NCBI GenBank assembly: GCA_946902985.2
Contig: OX336393.1
Span: forward strand, 133,514,533-133,578,532
Direction of reading: 5' to 3'
Origin: Meconema thalassinum
Lineage: Eukaryota; Arthropoda; Insecta; Orthoptera; Tettigoniidae
DNA: 64,000 nucleotides
This document shows positions 54,227 through 64,000 of the stretch, one piece after another. Position numbers and translations under genes: made by a program. How positions within the stretch are numbered: the first letter of the stretch is position 1; each line of letters starts with the position of its first letter. Below the pieces are notes generated by a model that did not search any database, had not been told where the DNA came from, and saw nothing but the letters and a program-made list of their open reading frames with translations.

Positions 54227-54710
54227 TTAAGGGCCTCTCCGTCTTCTGGGTTCCGCCTCCACAATAAAACCCTGATAGCCTTTCCCCATCCTTCTGAAAC
54301 TATTCCTGTCTTTGATTTTATCCTCCACAATGCCCATCTGCCTCATATCCTTCTCACACTCTTGGAACCATTTCAACTTAGAGATCTTCGGTTTAAGAAA
54401 ATTCCAGATTTTCTTTGTGAGCTGGTCATTATTCATACGGAAGATGTGCCTATGGAACAACAATCTTCGCTTTCTAATTGTTGTTGTTATCGGTTCTATC
54501 TTTCTGTATACGTCTTCCTTAATTGGTTTCAGTCGAACCTGTCCGTCAACCCATCTGTTGCCCAAGATCTTCCGTAGTAGTCTGCGTTCTATTTTATGTA
54601 GCTGATTGACTTGTCCTGTTCGATTCATACACAGGGTCTCCGAAGCATATAAACCTTATGGTCTGACAACAGTGCTGTAATGCCTTAGTTTGGCTCCTAT
54701 ACTCACCATT
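54227..54710 (-). pseudogene. non-LTR retrotransposon ORF2, C-terminal fragment
   Basis: The minus-strand frame reads GLYASETLCMN near 54640, then LHKIERRLLRKILGNRWVDG, IRKRRLLFHRHIFRMNN and LKWFQECEKDMRQMGI. This order (YA.E.L, then ER..LR.ILG, then KRRL.F..H..RM, then W..D....GI) is the region after the RT domain in many non-LTR ORF2 proteins. The frame is open over about 130 codons but lacks the RT and endonuclease and has a stop near 54660. A 5'-truncated, dead insertion. The clade is not resolved. Confidence 0.75.
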
Positions 54711-54724
54711 ATTATTATTTACTG

Positions 54725-55020
54725 CGAGGTGCGAATCAATTTATTCGAGGAGTGTTCAAAATATAATTCTCCTCGCTTTATTTCACAGAAAATATGTATT
54801 ACGAAGTGAGAAACACATTGCCATGACAAAAGACAATCCTATGTTTGTTTTCCCACACAGTCGCCACCGACATCGATACATTTGTTGTAACGTGAAATCG
54901 ATTTCAAGAAACGCTCCTGATAAAATTAGGTGCCCGGTGATTTCAGGAAGTCCTTCCCAGCTTGTTGCTTCCAAAGTGATCTTTCTCAATTGCGTTGAAG
55001 ACCTGTAATCCCACTGGTAA
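54725..55020 (-). mobile_element. mariner-like transposon 3' end
   Basis: On the minus strand a frame ending at 54839 reads ERFLKSISRYNKCIDVGGDC then VGKQT and a stop, matching the C-terminus of mariner transposases (..W.KCI...G.Y...). About 80 bp later comes TTTTGAACACTCCTCG, which looks like a mariner terminal repeat. The other end is missing. No catalytic D,D,D motif remains. Confidence 0.6.
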
Positions 55021-55435
55021 TGAATTCCGTGGAGCGCGAAACAAAAATGCAATGGGTGGAGAACGGACCTCGCACCTGTTGATTAGTAGGTTATGGGCCT
55101 ATCTAAAACGAACTTCATAAAATACAAATGGGCCAGCCAGTCGTGGCCGGTCGTACGCGGGAGAGAATTTCAGAGCGAGTCTAAATATCACGTGACATCT
55201 CCTTTACAGTCCTCCGACTCATCCATCGAGCATCCCTTTGTCAGTGTTCTTGGCGCTGGAACATTAGTTATGTTTTACGTACTGTCCGCTTGTTGTCAGC
55301 TCGAGTAGAACACTGCGCTTGTTGTCAGCTCGAGTAGAACACTGAGACCTGACTAAATATGCGCATGCGCTGCGCATACAGACATTGCGCTTGTTACGTT
55401 CACTGGTCATAAACGAATCAGCTCAATTTACTCGA
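55021..55435. other. unassigned DNA with a short tandem duplication
   Basis: Contains two perfect 29-bp copies of CGCTTGTTGTCAGCTCGAGT followed by AGAACACTG at 55287-55315 and 55316-55344. Otherwise nothing is recognised. Confidence 0.6.
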
Positions 55436-55930
55436 CCTGAGAAGCCGTCTACAATTTACTGACCTGTGTTTCCTACATAAAATTATGAATGGTTACACAA
55501 AATGTAACATGCTCTTAAGCTACTTCCCACTTCATGTTCCCTCCCGTTCAACACGTCAGAACCATTTACACCACATTCCTCGCCCACGTCTTGAAGTACA
55601 GAAGCGCTCTATTTTCCACCGTCTACCTACCCTTAGCAACTCCCTTCCAAATATTGTCATATTCTCTCCCTATCGAACATTCAAACATAACATTAGAAGA
55701 TCCCTTTCACCCTCAATTCCCAACCCCTCACCCTCCTAATCACTCACTACCCCCAATCACTCCCTGCGTCCTTCCCGAGATTTATCCCTTGCTGCCATCA
55801 CTGCCAATTGTTTCCTGTTATTGTTGTTGTTTTTGTTAATATTATTTGAAATTGTTAAAATATTAGTGTAAAATGACCTTTTCATGGTTGTATCTAATAA
55901 TTATTAAATAAATAAATAAATAAATAAATG
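55436..55930 (+). pseudogene. Jockey/CR1-like non-LTR 3' end
   Basis: The frame around 55460-55739 reads LHKIMNGYTKCN near its start, then FPLHVPSRSTRQNHLHHIPR, KRSIFHRLPTLSNSLP and YRTFKHNIRR. This resembles the last about 90 residues of ORF2 in Jockey/CR1-type elements (LHKI.NG, then P...TR, then F....R....N.LP). The stop at 55737 is followed by a 3' UTR ending in (AAAT)n at 55905-55929. It is 5'-truncated just upstream of 55436. Confidence 0.7.
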
Positions 55931-57640
55931 TATATAGGGTCGCTATACGTGGATACACCATTGCGTACGTAAATTTCACCAGCCAAGTAGGAACGGCCTG
56001 CTTATATCAACCCAGAGACTGGCACTCTTAAGACAATGTGAGTGTGGATCTCGCACCATGGAATTTTAACGAGTAGCCTACGCTTCCTGAAATCGTTTAT
56101 TTCTAAAGTTCTACAGGGCTTATTTAAATAACGAGTGGGCCCGTGCGAGCTTTCGCAACGTGAATGTAGGTTTATGGGGTAGTAGGGGAGAATGTGGGAG
56201 AAGGAAGTTTTAAATATTGAAGAAATGTATTTATTCTTGTCACAGCACCTCTTTGTAGACAATATTCGATGTTACAACGAATTCATCGGTTATTGTTTGC
56301 ACGGGAGTTTCTTCGTTTTACTTATACTGAGCTGCATTTCTATTAGTTGTTAAAAGAAACACATTGAACAACAAAGAAGCACTTTGTGGGCCTTATACAG
56401 TACGCCTTACTATCAATAACAATGCTCAATTTACCTTTCGTACAGAAAGTTTAAGAACTCCTATTCTGCTCTCAAAAATAAATACTGTATTCACTTTTCA
56501 TGTATAGTTAGTTACTTCTCCAGGAAATACTACACTGTAAATACAATTGATTTCATAACGTCATCTCTCTAACGTGCAGCTGAGGAAAATATAATAATAC
56601 ATATTATAATAATAATAATAAACATTAATTTGTGAGAATATTCCTCATTAATGATTTCTTTCCACCAGACAATACATACTCTTTTAATTAAAGAAGCATA
56701 CTATCAGATTGTGTGTTCAAAGAATATTAACTATGAGTGTTTGAGTGTTTGAAATGGTTTCTACATTTTATGGTCTTCTTTCACACCCCATTCTTGATAT
56801 CATCTGAAATCAAACCGAATTCTTCCTTTGAGGATATATCAAAGGATTGGACCCTAGAGAAAGTCTTGGAGAGACCACACCGGAGCCATCTGCTGAGAAA
56901 CTCCTCAGCTAGCAGTACGCGGCACTGCCCTGCGCTCTAGCGGCAGGCTCGCCAGGTTACGGTGCTCCCATTGTAAATGTACATTTTTTAAGGTATTTAT
57001 TTAATTGTGAGGCATTTAAAGAGGACGTGAGTGCGTTTCGGGCACACATGGAGTTATGCGAAACCTGTAGGTACCCCATATGTGTAGGTTGGTGTTACCA
57101 TGACCTTATTTTCGGTACAAACCCGGAATGGGACCATAGCAGAATAATATAGGGAGAATTGAAGGCTAGTGCCTAATGGATTTCATAGTAAGTTTCAAAG
57201 TGTCAGTTTACGCGGAAACACTACTGGGAAGAGAAACTACAAACGTCTTATCCACCACACCAATTGAACATTGGATGTTTATCGAGCGTTCATACTTAGT
57301 GAATCCCAAAAATGGCCAAATATGACAGTTTCCGTGGCAAAATCCTCCGTAAAAAATTGAGGAACAACTAACTCCTTATATACCAGGTCGACTTTAACAA
57401 TTAAATGTTGTTCGAAATCCCATGCTGAAGTTTATTGAAATTTGCAATCGATAATAATCCATTTGTATAAATAATGCATGGTAAGCAACACTACAGCGTC
57501 GAAAACATATACAAATGTCCCTTATTAACATAAGGGAATAATAATGGAATGGACAATGTCTAATCTCTATACTTATGAGGGGAACCTATAACCACTTGCG
57601 CATAATAATATTTCCTTGCATAATTATGTGTATACACTGC
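55931..57640. other. unassigned DNA
   Basis: About 1.7 kb without supportable genes or repeats. Short ORFs at 56002-56262 (minus) and 56737-56940 (plus) have no family resemblance. An ATA-rich microsatellite-like stretch lies near 56590-56625. Confidence 0.5.
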
Positions 57641-57704
57641 TGTACGAGTAGTTCCGTGCATAACTAAATAGCCTATTTTCATATATTCTACTTATGTTAA
57701 TTGC

Positions 57705-58415
57705 CTCTATCAACATTCAAAATTTCTGTTTCATTGATATAAATTCGTAGATATTGAGAACTGTCTAAATATTTCGGATGGTCACCATGTCGGATTTTTA
57801 TATATGTAGGCCATATAGTTATGTACTATTACATGAAGATTATTGCGTAGGTGTATTATTCAAACTTCAATCGCATGATTAGGACACAAGTAATAAAAAC
57901 GAGATTTTAAAATTTCGCACAGCCGCCATCTTGTGGTTATGAAAACAAATGAAATAAATTAGAAATCAGTGATTTAAATTTTCTTTAAGCATTGACCGCA
58001 CTAAGTCGCACTGCGCTCGGATGATTAAATCCCGAGAATCATCCATTTCAATATTTAAATTTCACGTCACCGCCATGTCGGATTTGTGCCCACCAGATAA
58101 TTGGCAGTCCCATAGGTCAACTTATGTTTGTAGTCTTTATCAACGTACAAAATTTCATTTTGATTGCAGGCATAGATTAGTAGATATTGAGAACCGTCTA
58201 AAGATTTTGGATGATCGCCATGTTGGATTATTATAATATATGTAGGCCATAGAGTTATGTACTACTAGATGATGATTATTGCGTAGGTTCATTATTCAAA
58301 CATTGACTTCGATCGCATGATTAGGACACAAGAAATAAGAAATTAACTTTGAAATTTCGCACAACCGCCATATTGAGGTTATGTAAACAATTGAATTAAA
58401 TTAGATGTCAGTGCA
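57705..58415. repeat. two tandem diverged units, about 430 bp apart
   Basis: Unit 1 (about 57705-57985) and unit 2 (about 58138-58415) share TAGATATTGAGAAC.GTCTAAA, GATG.TCGCCATGT.GGATT, ATATGTAGGCCATA.AGTTATG, ATTATTGCGTAGGT, TCGCATGATTAGGACACAAG and ATTTCGCACA.CCGCCAT. Confidence 0.85.
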
Positions 58416-58422
58416 TTACAAT

Positions 58423-58662
58423 GTGTATATGTCGTAGTCAGATAGTGAAATCCGTCATTTCATGAAGATCCTAGGCACTTCATGAAAAGCCGGCATATGA
58501 TGTAAAAAGAGATAGTTACACCATCTGACGCGTTTCTTCATGAAGTGACGGACCGATTTAGGCAGATGGTGTAAGAAATGATTTTACATTATCAGCCGAG
58601 GCACTTCATGAAGATCCGATGTTTGTTGATTCGGCACTTCATGAAATGACTGACACAATGAA
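58423..58662 (+). repeat. TTCATGAA-rich block, left copy
   Basis: Five occurrences of the palindrome TTCATGAA in about 190 bp (near 58460, 58480, 58535, 58610 and 58640). The block also contains GTCGTAGTCAGATAGTGAAA and CCGGCATATGATGTAAAAAG. It matches 60785-61003 in reverse. Confidence 0.85.
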
Positions 58663-58962
58663 GCCGTACATTAATTCATTTAATTGTTCTATTCCAAGAT
58701 ATAAATTAATGCTTGTTTATTATGGTTTTCGAAATTAATTTTCACATAAAAACCTAAATCTAATCGTGAAATACCAGATACTCTTTACTCTCTATCTTTT
58801 TTTTTTCTAGAAGTTTGTATTTTTATTTTTATATATTTTATTTGTACAGAATTTTTTTCTAATCTGCAATGCTTACTTTCATAATTTCATTTGTAGTTTT
58901 TCTTTTTGTTCTTCACTTGTGTATCTTTTTTCTCTCTTTCCTTCACTGATGCAATTTGTATT

Positions 58963-59395
58963 TTTAGCCTATTTTCATTTATGAAAAAAATAGGCTTATG
59001 AGGTCACCTTTTGTCCGTGTGTCTGTCTGTGTGTGCGTGTGCGTGTGTGTGTGTGTGAGAGAGAGTATTTGTGTGTGTGTGTGTGTCCCGTAATAACTTC
59101 TAAACGGCTGGAGCGATTTCAATGAAACTCGGTAAGTTCATAGCACTATTTCGGGCGACCCCTACCGTGCCCTTCAAATTTTGTTACGTCTCACCAATCC
59201 AACATGGCGGCTGTGCGAAATATTTCACCAGCATTCAATATCTCCGAAACTACTACCGATATCACCTTGGAATTTTGTACGGTGATAATGGGAACTACTA
59301 GAAGTTTACCGATGTGACGTTTTTGAAAACCTGGTAACTACAAAACCAACATGGCGCCCAAGCGAAGTTGCGACGTTTAAATAGACGTTTCTCGC
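58963..59395 (+). repeat. GT-rich repeat, left copy of an inverted pair
   Basis: Starts with a small hairpin (AGCCTATTTTCATTTA / TGAAAAAAATAGGCT), then a (GT)n tract, then GGAGCGATTTCAATGAAACT, CCAATCCAACATGGCGGCTG and CCAACATGGCG. It matches 61005-61445 in reverse. Confidence 0.8.
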
Positions 59396-59724
59396 GATTT
59401 AACCAACCAAACGCAATGAAACTTGGTACAGTATATGTTTATACACATTGTATTGCACAGACATCTAACTTCGTTCAATTGTCCGCCCACCCCTACAGTC
59501 ATCATTTAAATATAATTTCAATTCACACCCAATCACACGGGACTGATGATTGAGGTGACCCAAGACCTCCAAATGAATTAACAACAAAACTGGAACGATA
59601 ATTTACAGGTAAGATACACACAATGAAGAAAAATGCAGAATCATTCTTTCAAATATTTCTGTCTATAATAAATAGGCTGAAATTCGAGATTTTCTCGAAG
59701 GTGAACCCTCCACTAAATCAACCA

Positions 59725-59965
59725 AATGTAAAGCTTTTGTGTATTCAGCCCTGTGTACTTGGGAGTCTGTAGAATCTGTCTGATAATCAGTATTATAATG
59801 GTATTTGTAGTATTGTGTGTATTTGTAGTTCAGGTTAAGATTGAGAAGGAGGCGGCCGTGGTTAAGTTAGGAACCAACCCGGCATTTGCCTAGAGGAGAA
59901 GGGGGAAACCAAGGGAAACCAATTCCAGGATGGCTAAGGTAGGAATGGAACTCTTCTCAGTTTTT
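59725..59965 (-). mobile_element. SINE family B, minus-strand copy
   Basis: The reverse complement contains CAGCCATCTTGG-like CTTAGCCATCCTGG, GGCAAATGCCGGGTTGGTTC and CACACAATACTACAAATACC, ending at CCCAAGTACACAGGG. It aligns with the SINE at 1300-1500 along its whole length. The tRNA head is missing. Confidence 0.8.
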
Positions 59966-60029
59966 CCTCCCGAGATCGACCATAATTATGTTCCTATCCG
60001 TGGTAACCATAGTTGATTTCATAAGTCTA

Positions 60030-60262
60030 TTTAACGAGTAGGCCAATATGCTGGTTCGAATCCCGTCGCTGACTGTGGCGTTTTCCCCCAGGTCTTTTCA
60101 CACACCCTCTCAGCAAATGCCGGGATGGTACTTCATTTCAAGTCTCGAGACACCGTCCCAAATTCACTACTTCTATCATCACGCAAACACAGGTTATCAG
60201 AAAACAACCACCCAAATGCACTGGGCTGATGATCAAGTTGTCCCTAGCCCTTAAATAAAATA
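60030..60262 (+). mobile_element. SINE family B, plus-strand copy
   Basis: B box GCTGGTTCGAATCCCGTC near 60050, body CAGCAAATGCCGGGATGGTA, and tail CCAAATGCACTGGGCTGATG. The A-box end is weak (TTAACGAGTAGGCCAATATG). Confidence 0.75.
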
Positions 60263-60334
60263 TACAAGAAAACAACTATAAAACAATGCAACAACTGAAC
60301 TAGATTAAAATGTTAGTTGGCAAAAAGAATATCC

Positions 60335-60405
60335 TTCAGTGGGGTTTGAACTCAACACGTAGTGTTCCGGAAGCCAACACCATACCCCGAGACCACAAGT
60401 TAACT
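60335..60405 (-). pseudogene. tRNA-like relic
   Basis: On the minus strand, GTGGTCTCGGGGTATGGTGT (A-box-like) and GAGTTCAAACCCCACTG (B box) are about 40 bp apart. No cloverleaf with a clear anticodon arm was found. Probably a SINE head. Confidence 0.35.
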
Positions 60406-60784
60406 AATACAGTTGGCTGCTAAGAGCTATAGAAGACCTCTGTATTACGCGCCCGTAACTGAGTTTGTTCTTGTTGTTTTAAAGGGTGGAACAGCGAAAT
60501 CAAGTCATATTATACTATCGGTTATCTATCTCTCATGTTTTAAAAACAAAATGGATCTGAACGACGTTCTTCTTCCGTTCACAGTACGGCAGCATAATAT
60601 TCCTTCCAGGCGCAAGGCCAAGCAAGATGCTGGGGAGGGAATTAGGGGATAAATGAAGTCCAGACCATTAGACATTTGTACCATATGTCACAGTGTTCAC
60701 TTTCTGAGGAGATAACAGCCCTTTAGTGTCCGCATTTTTATCTGATTTATTCTTGGAAGTCTCACTTCCCTCACACGTGATCAC

Positions 60785-61003
60785 CGCTGCCGCTACGGTA
60801 CTTCATGAAGTGACGGGCTGTATTTCCCGTCAGATGATGTACAAAATGAATTACACTATGTGACGGCGATATTTAGTCATTTCATGAAACCACGCGTCAG
60901 ATAGTGCAACTGTATCTTTTTACATCATATGCCGGCTCTTCATGAAGTGCCTAGGATTTTCATGAAATGACGGATTTCACTATCTGACTACGACATATAT
61001 ACA
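60785..61003 (-). repeat. TTCATGAA-rich block, right copy
   Basis: Reverse partner of 58423-58662, with four TTCATGAA sites (near 60803, 60879, 60939 and 60959), and GTCGTAGTCAGATAGTGAAA at its outer end on the minus strand. Confidence 0.85.
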
Positions 61004-61004
61004 T

Positions 61005-61445
61005 TTTCTGTACCAGGTTTCACTGCGCTCGAGGAGTTAGATCGCGGGAAAAGTCGATTTAAATGTTTTAACTTCTCTTGGCCGCCATGTTCGTTTTATA
61101 TTTACCAGGTTTTTAAAGCCATATAATTAAACTTCTAGTAGTGCTCTTTATCACCGTACACAATTTCAGCGTGATATCAATAATAGTTTCGGAGATTAAA
61201 AAATGCCGGTGTAATATTTCGCACAGCTGCCATGTTGGATTGGTGAAACGTAAAAAAATTGAAGGTCATAATCGGGGCCGGACAAATTAGTATTATGACC
61301 TTACCAAGTTTCATTGAAATCGCTCCATCCATTTAGTTATTATTAGGGACACACACACATACGCAAACACACACATTCACACACATGGATAAAAGGTGAT
61401 CTCATAAGCATATTTTTTTTTATAAATGAAAATAGGCTGAGAAAT
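61005..61445 (-). repeat. GT-rich repeat, right copy of an inverted pair
   Basis: Reverse partner of 58963-59395, with an (AC)n tract near 61350 and AATGAAAATAGGCT at its end. Note the order: the left side is TTCATGAA block then GT block, and the right side is the same order with both blocks inverted. So this is not one simple inverted repeat. Confidence 0.8.
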
Positions 61446-61484
61446 GTGTGCATATTAGCCCTCTATTCAGCACAGCCAGTGCAT

Positions 61485-61895
61485 GCTTCGGTGGCGTAGT
61501 TGGTAGCATGCTGAACTGCTGTGCCCAAAATAGCGGGTTCAAACCAGGCCGAAATCGTCGGATTTTTTTAAGAGCGTTAAAAATCCTTCAGTATGCCTTC
61601 CTTTGGAGGGGAAGTAAAGCCGGCGGTCCCATGTCATAGATTTATGGCATGTAAACGATTCTTACACAGACTAAACTTATGTGAAGCTAAATTGTTAGGT
61701 TAGATTTCGTCAGAACGCTCTATCAAAGTTCCAACGTTCAGCACTAGGTATCATTGATATCTGGTAGCGAAAGTTTGAACTACATTAAATTGAATGGGAC
61801 TTGTAGTACACCCTAAGGGTGTCCGATGGAAGCAGCTACAGACTCAGGCGAGCCTAACATGTCCTCGGATACTCCCGGCACTAATAGCCATACGA

Positions 61896-61934
<39 letters not shown>

Positions 61935-61940
61935 GTGCTT
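61485..61940 (+). mobile_element. tRNA-headed SINE, family A, full copy
   Basis: A box GGTGGCGTAGTTGGTAGCAT, B box GCGGGTTCAAACCAGG. Body as in 893-1118. The tail has CCTCGGATACTCCCGGCACT followed by AATAGCCATACG, and ends in (TAAA)n at 61893-61934. The TAAA-type tail suggests mobilisation by an RTE-like partner, which is inference. Confidence 0.85.
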
Positions 61941-61944
61941 GAGA

Positions 61945-62060
61945 TCACATTATTTATTATTTTTCATTATGAAACAGTTTCTCTCACCAATCACAGCTCA
62001 AGAAACAGTTGTTTGACCAATTAGGTGAGGATAGCAACGCACCTGCACTGAGTTCCAAGG
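61945..62060. repeat. fragment of the hairpin-bearing MITE
   Basis: TTTTTCATTATGAAACAGTT, CACCAATCACAGCTCAAGAA and GACCAATTAGGT match 10075-10140 and 11205-11275. Confidence 0.75.
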
Positions 62061-62123
62061 CCTTCTAATTTAAATTTCACTGCCTGGCCTAGTGTCATAG
62101 TGGGGTAATCGAGGAGGCCATGG

Positions 62124-64000
62124 TGGGTAGATTATTAGCTGAGGAATAACCTAACCACCAAGGGAAGATGATAAAGAAAAGGAGGTGGGTTTCGGACTGG
62201 AGAAGAAGGATAGAAAAATAGGAGGAGAGTCCCACAAAAGTTATAAATTTAACTTTAAATGCACTCAGAGGCGGTTGCCACCGCAAATCCGCTCTCTGAT
62301 ACCTAACGTGGGTAAGGACCTGGTCGAAGCTAACGGGAACCGCAGCTAAGACTTGGGCGGTTTGCCAGAGAATGGCTTTAGCGTATTCCCTCTCAAGCAT
62401 GCATATGCCTACTATGGGGAAGGGTGATGGTCTGACAAGACAAATAGTAACAGATTTATTGCGTATTAACGAGGGCATAAACCTAGGAAGAGTTAGGAAA
62501 GCCAGGATCTTGCCTAACTGTAGTATTCGAGAAATGATGAGTCGAAAAGGAAAGTTTGAATTTATTTAACAATGCAAAAAAGTCTAATAAATTTGACAAG
62601 TATATAGTTTCAATTTTTTGTAACAATTTGGGGTCGCAGACCTCCTAACATTTAAAGTTTGCTCCAGGCAGTTAACAATTTATTAGGTTTCAAACCTTTA
62701 TAAAATCCTAGCAAGGATTTAAAATAGCGAAGATAAAAATTCAAAATTTAAAGACAATTAAAGTGATTAAAGTTTAACAATAAATAGAGTACAAGGTGTG
62801 TACTATAAGAAATCTCTGCGTACCTATCTTAGAAAAAGTTACAACTTCAAAATAACAAAGAAAGAGAACAGGTAGAAAAAAAGAGAAGTTCCTATAACTT
62901 CGTATATTTATACTGGATTACTTTTATGATAGCTATGCAAAATAAAGCAGGTCACTTACTGTGAAACCTGAAGAGAAAGTCAAAAGGAAGGTTCTAGACT
63001 TCCTATGTTTAATTAGGAATCACGAGACTAATGGGGCAAGTTTCCCTTTCGTGAAACCTAGAAATAACTCACTCCTGAGTTGAAAGAATTGCATTCCCTG
63101 ATTATAAGGGCGAAACAATGTAAGCTTGAACCGTGTATGAAACACGTGGTTATGCAGAAATTAATTAATGAGATATAAGCAAGATGGAAGGGCACTTCGT
63201 TAGAGTACACCACATTGAAAATGATCTAGAGTTACAATTTTATTAATATGGTTTGTTAGTAGAAGGTTTAGGAAAGATCAATTGGGATTTAGGATCAATG
63301 TTCATGGCCTTATTTAAGGTAAACGGACGATCGCGACGCGGTAGAAAAGTTGAACAAGCACTAGTTATCACTATAGTTTGTTGAATGGATGAAAAGTTCA
63401 CTGTAGTAACACGAAAGTTTATGGGAAAGAAAGTTATTGCAAAGATGTAAAATAACTGGTTACACTAGGTAGGCGTGAGTCTATTGCTTGAGAAAGTTGT
63501 GTATTACAATTAAATGCGCCATAGAACATTCCAACGGTGGAAGAAAATTAGCTATTGAGCTTTAATTCAGAAGGAAGATTCTTCAATTTTCAATAGTATT
63601 CTCACAAGTAAGTGAAAAAATACATGACGGCAAGACTTGTAGATAAAGTACAGGATCTGGAAGGTTCCAGGACGATCCTAGTAGAAAAATGGAGCCAAAG
63701 TTAATCCAGCGGAGGAACTAGCTTGGTGTTTTATAGACAGCGGGTATTAGATAATATCCCACGTGGTGAGAAGATCTCTCATTTAAATAGCTTAAGAAAA
63801 GCTACTTTCTATTAAGGTTGGCTTAGACAAAAGCCCAACATGGCAAATCCCGCGAAGAATGATTACCGCCCCAAATAAGTAATCTCACGCTGTCTATGAA
63901 ATGATCAATTAAAGCATGTAGATAATAAAACTCATGAAGATGAGGTTAAAACCTTATGTCTGTACTTATCTTGGTTGCATGTCGAAGGTGAAGTTCCCTT
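62124..64000 (-). mobile_element. diverged BEL/Pao LTR, cut by the window edge
   Basis: The minus strand starts beyond 64000 and ends TAATCTACCCA at 62124, like the LTRs at 44754 and 51167. Matching blocks include the LTR 3' open frame (62478-62124), hairpins, and AACCTCATCTTCATGAG near 63940. It aligns throughout with many substitutions, so it is an older insertion or a related subfamily. The DNA after 62124 shows no primer site, so it may be a solo LTR or the downstream LTR of an element lying to the right. Confidence 0.85.

Overview
The window is repeat-dominated nuclear DNA from an animal, most likely an insect with a large genome. Evidence for this is several tRNA-headed SINE families, PIF/Harbinger, mariner and Jockey/CR1-like relics, a BEL/Pao element and a Ty3/gypsy element. 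The SINE styles look polyneopteran (cockroach, termite or stick insect like), but that is an inference. I found no convincing host exon, rRNA, functional tRNA or CRISPR array. Nearly all supportable coding sequence belongs to mobile elements.

Layout. 1-3 kb: SINEs and SINE tails. 3.5-7.6 kb: a DNA transposon with very long (about 715 bp) inverted repeats around a broken gene that resembles FEN1/XPG-type nucleases. 7.7-9.8 kb: a small MITE, a non-LTR retrotransposon tail, and a PIF/Harbinger-like element carrying a dead MADF gene. 10-13.3 kb: a hairpin-bearing MITE family and three more SINEs. 13.3-44.7 kb: a four-layer nest. A 5'-truncated Jockey/CR1-like retrotransposon sits in an (ATT)n tract. 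It is interrupted by a Helentron-like element with about 14 tandem 165-bp units. That in turn is interrupted, at a GTAC target, by a 25.3-kb tandem Ty3/gypsy array of the form LTR-internal-LTR-internal-LTR. 44.75-53.55 kb: a BEL/Pao element (2381-bp LTRs, 5-bp target duplication ACCAA) whose polymerase core is replaced by an unrelated in-frame segment. 53.6-64 kb: SINEs, non-LTR and mariner 3' ends, complex inverted and tandem repeats, and a diverged BEL LTR on the minus strand running off the window.

The most interesting system is the gypsy element. Its LTRs are unusually long (3.85 kb), and both internal copies have intact, nearly identical ORFs. The first ORF has no recognisable capsid or zinc knuckle. 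It holds a duplicated 107-residue helical module, an acidic linker, a strongly basic block, and two tandem domains that resemble the TFIIS/Elongin-A N-terminal (LW/TND) domain. That fold in host factors binds transcription elongation proteins and, in LEDGF, a retroviral integrase. The pol ORF has complete RT, RNase H and integrase motifs but no visible D-T/S-G protease active site. A retroelement that carries its own transcription-factor docking domains is a testable new idea.
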